A DNA stretch of 64,000 bases from Adineta vaga (lineage: Eukaryota > Rotifera). The stretch covers positions 6,200,001 to 6,264,000 of the forward strand of contig CP075492.1 of the NCBI GenBank assembly GCA_021613535.1, written 5' to 3'. Shown in pieces: positions 36,457 through 49,672 of this stretch (its first letter is position 1; the number at the start of each line of letters is the position of its first letter). Below the pieces are notes generated by a model. The model did not search any database. It was not told the DNA's origin and saw nothing but the letters and a program-made list of their open reading frames with translations. The translations under genes and the position numbers were made by a program.

Positions 36457-37478
36457 GGTATTCAGAAGAATTATTTGATAATTGTCGAATTGAAACAAAT
36501 ATTGAAACTAAGCATTGATATTCGACGTATTTATATAAATATTTTAGGTTATAAATTGAAAAAAAGGCGTAATCAAAGTATTCATGCATGATATTAAATA
36601 AACATTACTCATTTATACGATAACGCCCAGTTATTGCGTATAATATATTACTGAAACCAACTAAGAGTAAAGAACGAATCATATATCACACTCTTCATCT
36701 TCAATACTAAAAGATACATACATCAAACATTATAATATGATTACACATTGTTATTTCCTATCTTTACCTTTCTATCTTTCTCATATTAGATTGATAGATA
36801 CTCGAATCATAGTATTTATTGATAATGTTATGAAATTATTATTATTATGAAAAATCTACGTCAAAATATAGAAAAACAAGAGTAAACAAAAAGAAATGAT
36901 ATTGTCAATAGAACAATTTAAACGAGCGAATGATCGATATTGTTTATCATATCAAATAGATGTGACTAAACTAAAGTCAAGAGGAATATTCTTCTTATCG
37001 ATGATAAAACTTTCAAATCATATAGTACGATTTACTTTCTCAAACTACTGAAAATATTGCTTCATGTACAAAAAAATAGTACTTATTCCTTATAAAATTT
37101 GTTCGTAGACATCAAATAAATATCGTTGCATTCTATTACGAATATCACGTACTTCGAACGAACTTTATCCCTATCGATCGTTAACTATGATCTACAATTA
37201 TTTTCCTTTCTATATCGAATAGATACATGTTTCTATACATATATCTATATATATGACACATATCAAGGGATTGAAAGCAAAATCAGAAATGAAAAAATGA
37301 TGTCATTTTACAAGTAATCACATATCGAGGGATGACAAAGTTTGTATCTTTATAAAGACCGTAAATATTTGTCATTTTCCAGTTGGATCTAACATGATTT
37401 AATAAAGATCTGTTCGTTATTGATATTTCAGATATTTTCATATTGTATTCGTCAAGTATCAAATCAGAAGATAGTAAG
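36457..37478. other. Intergenic region
   Basis: About 1 kb of AT-rich DNA with no supported gene or clear repeat. Confidence 0.4.
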
Positions 37479-37796
37479 ATGCAATTCCTACGAATTCCAA
37501 CCGATATTATTCATCTTTGGATGTATTGTATTAGTGGAGTTGCAACCGTTATATTTTTAATGATTATGATCTGTTACTTAGCATGCCGTCAAGAATATTC
37601 AGATAGAGCAGCACGACGAAGAGCAAAGAGACTTCACTTAACTACAATTCAAAATTGGCAACAACAGGTCAATTCTTATCCTGATTTATCTCATCGACTT
37701 GCAAGTGATATTCTACTTCAATTAGATAGTAATCGACAAACAACAGCATCTTCAACCAATATAGAAATTCAAAACAATTATACTAAATCTATATGA
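37479..37796 (+). CDS. Small single-pass membrane protein
   Basis: From the ATG at 37479 there are 105 codons. Residues about 12-35 form one hydrophobic helix (MYCISGVATVIFLMIMICYL). A basic stretch follows (RAARRRAKRLHL), which would lie in the cytosol by the positive-inside rule. The tail is polar and Asn/Thr/Ser-rich. No signal peptide and no family that I recognise. Single exon; a weak but plausible gene. Confidence 0.45.
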   Translation: MQFLRIPTDIIHLWMYCISGVATVIFLMIMICYLACRQEYSDRAARRRAKRLHLTTIQNWQQQVNSYPDLSHRLASDILLQLDSNRQTTASSTNIEIQNNYTKSI

Positions 37797-38017
37797 ATTA
37801 ACATTTGTTTTCTTAATACGTACTACTTAATACAACAGAATCGTACTAACTGTATATGTAAATTTTATCTTGACGGTAGAGATATCTCGTCTTTATGATG
37901 ATTACGAATTAGTCAATAGTATTCATATTTATTTAAGATTATATGTTTTGGAAATCGAAGTAGCAAGACTGAATGTTCTGTAGAATAAAAATTTAGCGAA
38001 AATAGTTAATGATAGAT

Positions 38018-38983
38018 TTAAATCGTTTTTTTAAATAAATTGAATAATGTCCGACGAAACAATGTACCAGTAATTGTATATAAATAGAAAGTTATACAAC
38101 TAGGAATATAAGTTAGAAGAAGAACGAAACTAAAAAGTAAACTTTCCAAAGCTCGTTGTGATGAACTTTTGCTCTGATAAAATGTATAAGTTAGATAGAA
38201 TTTTTGTCCAGCTTGTGGAAACGTAAATATAGTAAGTAGAATTACTTGTGCTATTAACATCATAGTTAAACTGATTTCATCTCGTCGAATTTGTCGATTA
38301 GTAATTTTCGTATTTGTACTATCTGACGATATTCCTTTTCGTTTTGTTTGACGAAGATTACGAATAGTTAAAAGACCAAATATCAATATAATTCCAGCGG
38401 GTATAATAGTTGTAATCAATGATTGTGCAAGATCATTAAAAACACGACAAGCATCTGATTTTGCATAACATTTCTGTGGTGTACCAATTAAATTAGCATT
38501 GAAACAATAGCCTGCTTGAGCCCAAATTAAAATAGAGCTGAAACTAACAATTCCAATCCAATAGTATGTATTCTTCAAATTACTCATTTGACGTCGATGA
38601 ATATTGATATTTGAAATTAAATAACGGTCTATGGTCGCAAGAGTTAATAACCATGAAGAAATGGTACGCATTGTAAATAAGATAATTATACGTAATTTAC
38701 AAAAAACAGGAACAGTTTCTGTTCGATCGGAGAACATAAAAAAGCTTTGAAGAGCACGTGGTGTTACACCAGAGATAATAACAATTAAGTTTGATATACT
38801 AGCCAAAAGAAAATAAATTACGCAAGGTTTAAAACGAAGAGATCGTTGGATAAATACAAAACAATTGAGTAGATTACCAATGAGACCCAAAAGAAGAATA
38901 AGAACTGACATAAACAGAGTTATTTGATTGGAAATATTCTGTAGTGTTGTTACGTATGATGTTACATTACTTGTATTAGACAT
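38018..38983 (-). CDS. Rhodopsin-like GPCR
   Basis: A single exon of 321 codons from the ATG at 38983 with an N-glycosylation-rich start (MSNTSNVTS). Seven hydrophobic helices are visible. Helix 1 has GNLLN, helix 3 ends with TIDRYL (the DRY motif), and Cys residues before helix 3 and in loop 2 can pair. Helix 6 is preceded by a basic loop. The NPxxY region of helix 7 is altered (near YIPSCITFYLY). This resembles the large set of short peptide-receptor-like GPCRs in bdelloids. Ligand unknown. Confidence 0.85.
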   Translation of the reverse strand: MSNTSNVTSYVTTLQNISNQITLFMSVLILLLGLIGNLLNCFVFIQRSLRFKPCVIYFLLASISNLIVIISGVTPRALQSFFMFSDRTETVPVFCKLRIIILFTMRTISSWLLTLATIDRYLISNINIHRRQMSNLKNTYYWIGIVSFSSILIWAQAGYCFNANLIGTPQKCYAKSDACRVFNDLAQSLITTIIPAGIILIFGLLTIRNLRQTKRKGISSDSTNTKITNRQIRRDEISLTMMLIAQVILLTIFTFPQAGQKFYLTYTFYQSKSSSQRALESLLFSFVLLLTYIPSCITFYLYTITGTLFRRTLFNLFKKTI

Positions 38984-41011
38984 TATTCTGTCAAATTTAG
39001 AAGAATTTTCGAGTAAATGCCTTTTATTTGAGATCGACTGTGAACAGAGAAAGTCTTGTGATGAGAGAATGCAAAAATCATTATTCAACTGGAAAATGAC
39101 TTTTTCTTAAAAATTAGTTCTGCAAGTGTTCGTCGATAACGATATTACTTAAGGCAAGCATCAATTGAAATATGAACATGTTTTCCCTTGAAAACGGCAC
39201 TATGAATTGTTATATTAAATAAAAAGCAATTAAACTAAATTCAACGATATGTTTCTTTCACAATCATGATATTTTGTATTTCCTGGAAAAGAGAATATAC
39301 TGTGGGTGTGTCATATATCGTTATTTTTACAAAGGAAATGATTACTGATGAAGATGTATCTAATGAAAATGGAAAAATATTTTTATTACATTTTCACTCT
39401 TTGATTTATACAAGCGGTAGAGTCTGGATGAAATCTCAATGTGAATTTGTATCGTTGAAACGCTTATTCCTAGAAAAAGTTATAGTGCAATATATGAATG
39501 CTATAAAACATTGAGTCGAATAAATTGCGGGATTTATACGCGTAATAAAAACATTTAAAAAAAGGGTTTACAACTACTGGAGAAGTTTTACCAAGATTTA
39601 TGATAAAAAAAGAGTTTTATGAAGTGTGATAGAGCGGGTTTTTGACAAGTCATTATGTTTTTAGAGGTTTCAGGAATTTGGGGATTTTCAGATGGTTTTC
39701 CATGAAATTTTCGCGCCGAATATTGGGGAATGAATCAAAATTTTATCGAATGATCTTGTTTTTCGTTAAGTTTACAATTAAAAATACCGCTAATACTTTT
39801 CGGAAATTCTTTGAAAACAGAGCGGCTTCTATTATGCGGGGGTGGAGAGTTATAGTTACATCCGAGTTTATTTAATGTTTTTCTCCAAGACTTCATTTTG
39901 TATAGATGTCTTAGAATATTTGAATCAACCCTGAGTTGTAATCATTGCATTATCTTGCATTTTCACAATGGGACAGTCAGATGATGCTCTTATACACCTA
40001 CACTCTCACCTGTATCAAAACTTGATTGTTATCATAAAACTTTAGTGCAATGACAAAATAAACCAAAAGGCATTGTTAATGTCAACTGATACGCAAATAT
40101 GTAGACATTCATCTGCTTTTTCTTTGACAAATAAAAGAGGGTTAAAGTCCATTTTAAATTCGATTTTATCTTGATAAAAAATATTATAAGCGAAGAAAAC
40201 AATATTACATGTATCATCTAGCTTGGAATCATACCATTTTAATTGATGAATGCGTTTTTTTGAATAAGTTACTGAAGAATTCAATACACAGCATAAAAAG
40301 TATCCTAAATGATCATATGAAAAAGAGAATGTGCTTTATCAGTTTTCGACGAGTTTCTATTCTTTCCTTTTTAAACCTTTGCGTGTAAACAGTCGTATTG
40401 TCTATTTCAACAATATAGGCTGATAAAAAGTGACGAATAAATACATGAATAACGAAAGTTTTGGTGTCTGACTTCCAATAGGGAAAAAAATAAAAAATCA
40501 GCTAACATAGAGAAACATTGTTCGTAAAAGTCATCTCAAAAACTATTTATAATATACTGTGACGCAAAATTCTGTTAGCAATCTTAAGAACATTTACTCA
40601 GAATTCATATCAGACATATAACAAGATAAAAATAGTTTTCTTTTATTTCTTATAAAGAATTTGTATAACTCTTGTCGAGAACATGTATATGTTTGCCAAC
40701 ACTTTAATTTTCGATATTTTGTTATCAGCAGAAAAACAAACATCTTGGTAATTTAGACAAAGGAATAATCCCTGTTTATTGTTTCGCAGGTGATATTGAC
40801 GTAGGCGTAGGAAAAATAACTTGAAGTCAAACAAATAAAGTGCAAGATAACAGCAATAAATAGAGAGGCACTTTGAAATTCAATTATATATACAACAACA
40901 GTATTCAACTTTGTTGCAGCTTCGTTTGATATTTTTTTCAGTATCAGAAGTGAGTGTTCCTTTGTGCTATATCTTATTTTTCTACAGAATACTTGCACAT
41001 AGATACACAAC
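38984..41011. other. Long intergenic region
   Basis: About 2 kb with no supported gene. Between about 39610 and 39860 the DNA is less AT-rich than its flanks and contains G-runs; it may be a relic of an unknown element. The last part should hold the promoter of the GEVED-repeat gene. Confidence 0.4.
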
Positions 41012-44000
41012 ATGGTACTTTATACAATGCTTAATGGTGATGGTGAAGCTCCTAGTATTCCCCATCAAAAACAGAGAAGGTGAGTAAAATATTTGAAATT
41101 TTTAAGCATCTATATCAAACTTAGATACAAGACTGTGTTATTTCAATTAGGAGTACTTGGAAATCAGCTTGGGTTCGTGCTGGGGCCGGTTGCCTATTAC
41201 TTGCCGGTATTTCTTTGATTGCCGCTATTGTTCTCTATAATTCAGTATCCATTGGAAATAAATCCACCGCTTCCGTAGAGAAAAAGAAAGGTTAATATAC
41301 GCATGTGTTTTCCATTAATATTATAGAAAGTGATTGTTTAGATCTATACGAAACGGTTCTTGAAATCGTCTTAACAACAGATTATGCTTTCAACGATGAT
41401 AGTCAAGCATTCAATATCAGGAATCTGGACGCTATGGCAGAACAAGTATGATATCTATAGTGAATCATGTATTAGCATGCATTTTTTCATATTTATAGTT
41501 AACAACTAAACTCAACGGTCGAGCGCTTCGTGTTATCAACGGTTTCTTTCGTAATGATTACGAATCAAAGAGGTATACAGCCGTATTAAATATAATGTAT
41601 AAATAGGTTTTTTCATCTATTTTTCGTTCTAGAACTATTTGCGAAGATACCTTAAGTGGCAATATCCTTGAATTGCATATTGTCCCTTCATATGCAGTTC
41701 AATGTACATCGTCAGATGACACTAAATGCAAGAGTCGTCTTGTAAAACAATTGCGTTCTATGTTTCATCGACAACTGAGTTTTCTTCTAACGATTCAATT
41801 TAGTGATGATCAATCAAATGAAGTAAATACAAAAGTATGTGATGTGAAAGCTATAGATGGTAGGGTAGAAAATACTATATAACTACTGAAATATACATGT
41901 TCCTTATTTAGAACATCGAGATGAATCTATCGCTTCAGCTACACCGATACAACGATCAAGACGAAAACGAACAACAACAAAACCATTAACATCAATAATA
42001 GAAGAACCAGCGGAAGTTTCATTAGAAATAGGAGCAGGAGCATCTGAGCCGCAAAGAGCTCGAAATTGTAAGTATATCCAATGAGAACGAAGTCGAGTGT
42101 TTCTGTAACTAGAAAAATTGATATTTCATACTTTCTTTAGATCCGAAGTATGCGAATGATGCATATGTAACATAAAAAAGAACTCATTGTGCTTTGTGCC
42201 TGAATAAAATTGGTCTCGTTCAAATGAGCGGTGATCATGGATATGATATTCAAGACGATATACGAACGTATTACAATAATGGTCAATATCGACGCGCGTT
42301 TATCTTGACAGTATTTGAAGACTCCATTCACACACTACATGTCCAGTTAGATTGTGCTGGACATTTGGGCGAACGTTTATCGGACAGTCCGTGTAGTAGC
42401 TCGTTGAGTGCACATATATGGATAGATTATAATGATAATGGTCATGATGACGGAGAAAGTCGACTTCTACGTCGATCTTGGTCAACTGACGGCACATCCA
42501 CTGGTACCTTTGATTTGGATGTTTACATACCAACGATTGATGGTGTAAATACAAAAGCTGGCCAACACACAATGAGAATTACTGTGGCACCCAGTCATGA
42601 ATATCAAACTAATTTTGGTACTATAGATTACAGAGAACAGAGAGATTATTCATTAAATATCGTCCGAAAAGCTAGACACATAGGTAAAGCGATCTTTATT
42701 GTATAAATATAAAAATAAAATAAAAACGATTCTATCTTTCTATTATAGTAGCTGCACCGACAACTCCTTATATTTATAGAGATCCACTCTGTTCAGTTGA
42801 TTTCGGAAAGATCAATCTTGTTTTAATGGCAGGAGAAGTCGGTACTGAAATTCGTGATGATTTGGCCAGAAATAACTTAGCAGATTATCGTCGAAATCAA
42901 CATCACCTAGCCGTCACTCTTTATGAACACACAATCTATCTATTGCGTATTCAATTACAGTGTTCATCTCAATTGAAGACGGAATTAACTGAAACGGGCT
43001 GCAACTTAGCCCAAGATATTAACGTTTTCTTAGATTTGAATGACGATGGACGCTATGACTCGTCTGACATCGGTGCACCATATCGTTGGCCAGTCACTAG
43101 CTATCTACCAGATGGTATATACGACATTCAAATATATATACCATATTTGGATGATCGTTATGTCACATCTCGACAACACGGAATGCGCATCGTAGTTACA
43201 CCAAACGATCATTACCGCCGAATTTGCGGCAATCGTGATTATATGGAAGAAAGAAATTACTATGTCAACATCATTTCGAAGAGAAATTACATACGTACGT
43301 ATTTTTGTTTTGTTTTCATATTTGAAGATGGTTTGTCACAGGATGATAAGAATAGTGATATTTCTTCATATGTGTTGCTCTTATGCTTATCACTTAAGAT
43401 TCATATTTCTATCTAATGAAAACTTGAATATACAGAATATGACTGAAATTATTGACTTTATTCATACTTTTATTCGTATTCTTATTTTGTCTGAACTTTG
43501 CATTATGTCTTAATATATTGTTCACATCTATTCTAGCACCAAACAATATTGAAGCAACATATGCGGCATATGGTAATATCACCTGTACGCCACAAGTTGG
43601 CAAACTTATACTTGTAGTGATGGGTGGGGAACATCGGACACAACTTAGGGATGATCCATCCACAAACGCGTTATTAGGTACAAGTGATGAGATTCAACAA
43701 CATTTATCTATTATGTTACGCGAAGGTGTCACTTATCTGTTGCGTCTTCAGTTTGAATGTATTGGCCATCAACGAAATTCAGTAGAAAACAATTGTCATC
43801 TACCTCATGAGGTCAGTGCTTGGATAGACCTTGATGATAATGGTCGCTATGATGAATCGGAAAGTGCAACTCCTTATAGGTGGCCTCTAACAAGTTATTT
43901 ACCCCAAGGGGTATACGACTTACAAATTGTGGTGCCGGTAATAGATGGTAGGAAGATCAAAAGTGGCCCTCATCGTATGAAATTAGTTGTCATATTAAAC

Positions 44001-44698
44001 GAGGACTATCGTAAAAAATGCAATATTAACGATTACGAAGAGACACGTTACTATACGGTCACTGTTGTTTCACATACTGCAATCAAGTAATTATGCGTTT
44101 AGATGCGAGTTAATATATTTACTAATGATTCTCTATTGTAGATGAACTTGGTGGTCCTTACTTACAATTAAGTGATCGCGTATGTACTCAAAGTCATGGT
44201 CGAATCGTACTGGTCATTATGGCTGGGGAGCAGGGAACTGAAATTCGCGATAATACTCCGAACAATACTATTATCAGCGAATATCAAAATCGCCATCATA
44301 TGGCCGTGACTCTTTTCGAAAATACAAATTATCGTATTCATATCCAGGTAGACTGTGAACTGTTATCTAGCAGAGGACCATTGCGAAGTGACTGCAACTT
44401 GATGCAAGATGTCAACGTGTTAATTGATCAAAACAATGACAACAAATATCAGGAAAGCGAATCTGCTACTCCAGATCGTTGGCCACTACGTAGCTCAATT
44501 TCATTGGGCCTCTATGATTATGAAATTCATACACCGCCCAGTGAAAATGCATATTATCGAAGAAATGAAGCACACCTTATGCGCATCATTGTCAAGCCCA
44601 GTAGTGAACAGGAGACCAAATGTGGTCACTCTAATTATGCTGAAATTAGAGAGTATAGTTTAAACATCATCCCGCGAGTGACAACCCATGAACATTAA
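41012..44698 (+). CDS. Membrane-anchored protein with four GEVED-type repeats, in-frame stop
   Basis: About ten exons: 41012-41079, 41151-41290, 41327-41445, 41499-41572, 41633-41859, 41912-42067, 42141-42683, 42749-43294, about 43537-44086 and 44142-44698. A cytosolic head precedes one helix (GCLLLAGISLIAAIVLY). A membrane-proximal domain of about 140 residues follows, then a furin-like RSRRKR and four GEVED-like units. Each unit has a conserved Cys, [AG]G[ED]HG-like turn and a D.NDDG[RH]YD loop typical of calcium binding. Each unit is one exon, bounded by phase-1 introns where I can score it. A TAA at 42173-42175 interrupts unit 1 although homology continues in the same frame, and the exit phase of the third unit exon is off by one base. 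GEVED domains are known mainly from bacterial surface proteins. Confidence 0.78.
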
Positions 44699-44990
44699 AT
44701 ACATACAAGTGATCGACGATAAACTAATTACTTCATCGATTGTTTATTTATACTTACTATTTATTTTTTCTTTCTAAAGATCAATAAATCTGAAGAAAAG
44801 TTGATCATAGCATGTCCTGCTGTAAATAGATTGTATAGTTTGAGTGATACACAATATGCATCATCTCAAAATCAATGTATTCTCTTAAATTTACAGTCTA
44901 CAATATGATTTAAAGATTCAAATGAATTCATCGTATCATAAAATAATTTTAGTCAAAGTTCATTTATATTTTGATTCAGAATCGATAGTT

Positions 44991-45822
44991 TCAATGTTCA
45001 TCTATATCAGCAATCATCTATAGAAAACGACAAAATTTCAAATCAAATCATCATAATACCATATACCAATTCTACTCACCAGTGGATCTTCTTCCATGGG
45101 ACTAATGCCAAACTCATCCTCCATTGGTGATGTACCATTCTAATAACAAAAAAGAGATTATTTGGCATTTACAAGAAATATTTGTGATGACACTTTTTCT
45201 ACAGTTTTCTCAATACTTACATCAGTAATTGAATCTTCATCATCCGACGTATTTTCTGGAGGATTTTGCAACTCACTTGTTATTCTTTCCTATCAGAAAA
45301 TTTTTAAATCAGACTTCGACCAAGAATGTATAGAATACTGTAACCGAGCTTACTTCTTCTTCAATCATACTCTTGATTGTTGAGTAATATACATGATCAT
45401 ACGTAGTTCCTCTGAAAAAAGTGGAAATAATATTATAAAATCATATAAAATGGTTGTAATTTTTGATAATAATACTTGAAAACTAGCCATATAAGTATCC
45501 ATGTTTTGATAGTTCGCAAAAGTGGAATGAATATTTCTGTGACTAATCCACCTAATATGTACAGAAGAAAAATAAACATTCACACGTCTTTTTCTGACAT
45601 GTAGCCAACAATTTTGTTTAGCTTACCATCGGTAAAATAAGAATTTACGAAGTAAGTTGCCCAGAACAAATCTTCACATTGGTTTCTTAGCGAGTTAATA
45701 TGTATTAGCAATTTAAAAAATTGCAGTAAACAGACAGTAAGGTTTAGACCACAAAAACCGTTTAGTATACGATTGAAATCAGTAACAATATTTTTCTGCA
45801 TTATCAACGGTACAGATTCCAT
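44991..45822 (-). CDS. Small unknown membrane protein with acidic tail
   Basis: Six short exons join without a break: 45627-45822, 45476-45551, 45354-45411, 45221-45289, 45080-45139 and 44991-45017, for 161 residues. Every intron is canonical GT-AG. The N-terminal part has a hydrophobic segment (CGLNLTVCLLQFFKLLIHI), and a second lies near residues 75-90 (TWILIWLVF). The C-terminal half is acidic with Asp/Glu/Ser/Pro clusters (NTSDDEDSITD), probably cytosolic. I do not recognise the family. Because each exon is short, simple open-frame scans miss it. Confidence 0.6.
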
Positions 45823-47636
45823 AATAAAAGTATGTTCTGAATTACCTGATTCGTAAAAAAAACACGAAATTAAGAATACAATGTGCTCTGTACGTTAACT
45901 GAATCATCCGTAAGTTGTTTGTTTCTACGGTCACTGGGAAAAAATGCAAACTCAAATTATTGTACGTAATGAAGTAACTATAGGCGCATGAGAGCAAACA
46001 TCAGCTCAGTGTCTGCAATGTGCTTTGCATCACAAATATTAATTTATATTTACATTAGTAAAAAAGGTTGAGGGTGTGGATTAATGGCCATGGCTTACAC
46101 ATTGTTTCATTTCATGACGACTGCATTACCGTTCATATTATACTATTCGGTTTTATTGATAGACATTCGCATGTGTGTGAATGAAAGAAAGAGTATAAGT
46201 ATAAAAGGAACTCATATCTACGCCATAAGGATAAACTTTTACTGAAAAAATCAACGTCTCAATCTGACATTATAATTTTTGAGCGTTCGCCGTAATCGTG
46301 TAGAAAACACCTCTTCTGAGCAGCGATCTGTAATATTAAACACTGCTGGTGCAGGGCGTTCATATGTATAATTAGTAATCTGAATACTGAATAATGACGC
46401 AGAATCATTTTAGGATTTTTAATGCGTTTGTTTGATATGTAAATGTTGTAATTAAGATGAAAATAGACAATCTTTTTTCTTTTTACATATGTATGGTGGT
46501 GGTTTACTATACAGGATAAAAAGATAAAGTTTAGATTCGATTAAGGATGTATTCAATGTACTTTAAAAGTAAATAATTCATCTCAAGACTGATTAATCTG
46601 CATCGAAGATGAAAATACTATATTCATTACCTCATAACGATAATAAAGTACCATTAAATGTTTCTGTTTCATTATAGTGATGATTTTATTCATACAGAAG
46701 CACACAAACTTGATATTTACAATGGAAAATTATGAATATTACCGAATGTTATCATACAGTTTAAATTCTTCGACTTCCGTAATAGCGTCATCACGTATAT
46801 TCTTTTAACTGATATTTTTCTTGTTTCACACAGTCTTGCTATATATGCACATATTATATCGGAGATAAATAATTCGAAAATAACAGAATTTCAGAATCTC
46901 TGAATTTTATACCTAGATTTTCTTTTCTTTTTCTGCTTGTTTTAAAAATATTTCCATTCTTCTAACCTAGTATGTATTTTTTTTGAATAATACCTACGGT
47001 GTCACCTGCTCTTAGTGTTCGATGGTTATGATAATCGAAAATAATCGACAGATCACTAGGTCTGTATGCTGTAGCATCTAGCGTACATCGAGAACAAGTT
47101 TTCTAGAATGATACCGATACTGGCATATAATTATAAACCCTTTTCAGGTTGTAGTAAAAGTATAAACGATGAAACAAACAATACCATTGTTATCCTATAC
47201 TATATATTTGTCTACGATTTGGTACAAATTCATTTTAACATTTATTTTTGCAAACGACTGACGGTATAATATACATATCTATTATGTGCAATGCCCAAAA
47301 AATATTTGTTGCATATTCAAAACGTATATGGACAATACAGTAGTTCGTATGTATTTTTTTAGGATTGAAAGACAACTAAAATGTATGCTTAATATTTTTA
47401 TTCGATTGGCTTATAACGTCAAGAAGAAAATGTGCTGTTTATCTTAGACAAATAAAACGTCTTTTTCGTTCGTTTGCTCGTTAGTTTCTTTAGTATTCTT
47501 TTATTGCATCTCTGTGGTTTTGTTTCTTTTTTTTTACTTTGAAAATAACAACACTGGAGAAGCACGTACACTTCATCGACATTCATCATATCGGTGTAGA
47601 ATAAAAGCAAGATTAAAAACACATCTGCGATCAAAC
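45823..47636. other. Long intergenic region
   Basis: About 1.8 kb between divergent genes. A GAGGGTGTGG step occurs near 46069-46078. Otherwise AT-rich, with no supported gene. Confidence 0.4.
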
Positions 47637-49444
47637 ATGATGTCTCATATTACTGAATTCAGTTATGAAAATCATTGGCATGAAGTAAAAATTGATCTTG
47701 AAAGAGTTCGTCATACTATTTTATTTATTATTCGTATTTGAAAACGATAGATGTTTTTCTTTGTTTTTAAAGTCGATTGACGATAATCAACCATTAGGAT
47801 TTTTTATTGCTGGTGGTCTCAATACAAATTCATCTAATCATCGTTTTACGTCTATTATTGTTACTAAAATCATTGAAAATAGCCTTGTGGACAAAGATAA
47901 ACGATTAAAGTAAACGTATCTACATTTATTCATGACTGTTTACAGTAAATATTGATTTGTTTTATTTTAGACTATATGATATAATATTAAGTGTAAATAA
48001 TATCGATTTTACGAATATTAACGAACAAAATGCTTTGAATATATTACGAAAAGCAAGACCAACAGTTCAATTGGTTAGTAATTCACTTAAAATCTTCTCT
48101 AATCAATATACTATTTAGATTGTACGTCGACTGTCACCATTAATCATCGAAGAAATCGAATTACAACATAATGGAAAATTAGGTATGACAATTGCAGGTG
48201 GTATCGATATTGAACATTATGCAAAGTATTTTCCTCATTTATTTATTTATTTATTTATTTATTATCTAGTTTTTTGTTTTGAATATTTAGTGATCCTGGA
48301 ATATTTGTCATTAGTAAAGAAAACTATCAAACCAATGCACAATTTAATATAGGTGATCGACTGATAGAAATCTCGTCAACGGTATATTAAGAATATAAAA
48401 AAATGACTTTCAATGTACTTCTTTCTCTTGTAGAACAATACATACGATCTACGATTTGTTACATTTGAAGATGCGAAAAAATATATAAGATTAGCATGTA
48501 AAGAAAGCCAGATCATTAAACTAAGTATTGGACATCCGAAAGATATTATTGAAGTGTAAGTAAAAAACTCGAGTGAGTTCATGTCGAAAGATAAGTTTCT
48601 CATATAGACAAAATAGTGGAAACGATTTATCTGTTACTCATTCAGAAGAAGGTAGTATACATATCCTCATTTCTCAGTTTTCTATAATTTAATTATATGG
48701 GACTTTCTTCTCAAGATGACAAAGATCAGATGATCCTTTCTTTCACTGAGGGAGGTAGGCAACAACGAATAAATTCAAATTGTTTGCATCTAAAGAATCA
48801 TTGTAGATTATCAAAGATATGAAAGGTATGGAAAACGTGTCAATGATCGATTGTTACATGAACAAAATATTAATAAGTTAGCGATTGTACCGAGAGTAAC
48901 TCAGTTCAGTAGGTATGTATCGCTGATATAATAAAATCATAGATTGTGACGAGAATCTATGTTTAGTTCTGCACTAGCAGTAGCGAATAGAGATTTTACA
49001 TCACACCATTATGTGAATATAGGTGATGAAAAATCGAATACCGTTAATCGACAAAATTATACAGTGAGAAGACGATGATGATGAATTATATTTATAGAAT
49101 TGAAAGATATTTTGTTTATAGGAAAATAATGTTTATCAAGATCGAGATGTCGATCAATCGAATCTATATGATGCAACAATTCGTAAATAAAGCTTGATTT
49201 ATACGTTCATTTTTCTTGTCTTATCTTTTGCTTAGGTGAAGCTCATGCGGAAAAGTTAAGGCGTCAAGAAGCGGATCTAAGTCAAACAGCAAGTCAGAAG
49301 AGAAATAACAACATCGGTAATGAATGACTAAGAGTAAGTGAAGAATTTCTTTTATAATCAACAAAATATATACATCGCATTCTCTTATATTTAGTAGCAA
49401 GTAGATTGACATCAACAACATTCGTCAAACATGCACAAAATTAA
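47637..49444 (+). CDS. Two-PDZ protein related to Discs-large type scaffolds
   Basis: About a dozen small exons. The first six are clear and phase-consistent: 47637-47705, 47773-47909, 47971-48073, 48119-48225, 48291-48381, 48434-48555. PDZ1 has the carboxylate loop PLGFFIAGGL. PDZ2 has KLGMTIAGGI and ends near RLACKESQIIKLSIG. The order and spacing of the two domains resemble PDZ1-PDZ2 of DLG/SAP97 scaffolds, which organise membrane proteins at junctions. The C-terminal exons (48840-49444) are polar, basic and low-complexity. No SH3 or guanylate-kinase domain follows. The stop is at about 49442-49444. Confidence 0.8.
48237..48263. repeat. (TTTA)n microsatellite in intron
   Basis: Tandem TTTA units within an intron of the two-PDZ gene. 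Confidence 0.85.
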
Positions 49445-49672
49445 ATTTCTACTCATTTTAAGAATCTATGTATAACTTTTTTGATATTAATTATAACTTG
49501 AAATAAAGATGTATAACTATTAGAGATGTGTTATAGATCTACAGGCAAATACTTTGACATGCACGATATCTATCGTTGAAACAGCATCAACTATTTTCAT
49601 TCGTTATATTGATTTTTTTGTTTCGTTCCAATTCCAAAAAGCTTGATTCATCAACTATTTTATAGATTAAAA

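Noticed and set aside
39642-39875. Plus-strand ORF of 77 codons
   Set aside because: Arg/Phe-rich with no domain and no flanking splice or polyA support.
40753-41013. Minus-strand ORF upstream of the GEVED gene
   Set aside because: No homology or codon signal; it overlaps the expected promoter.
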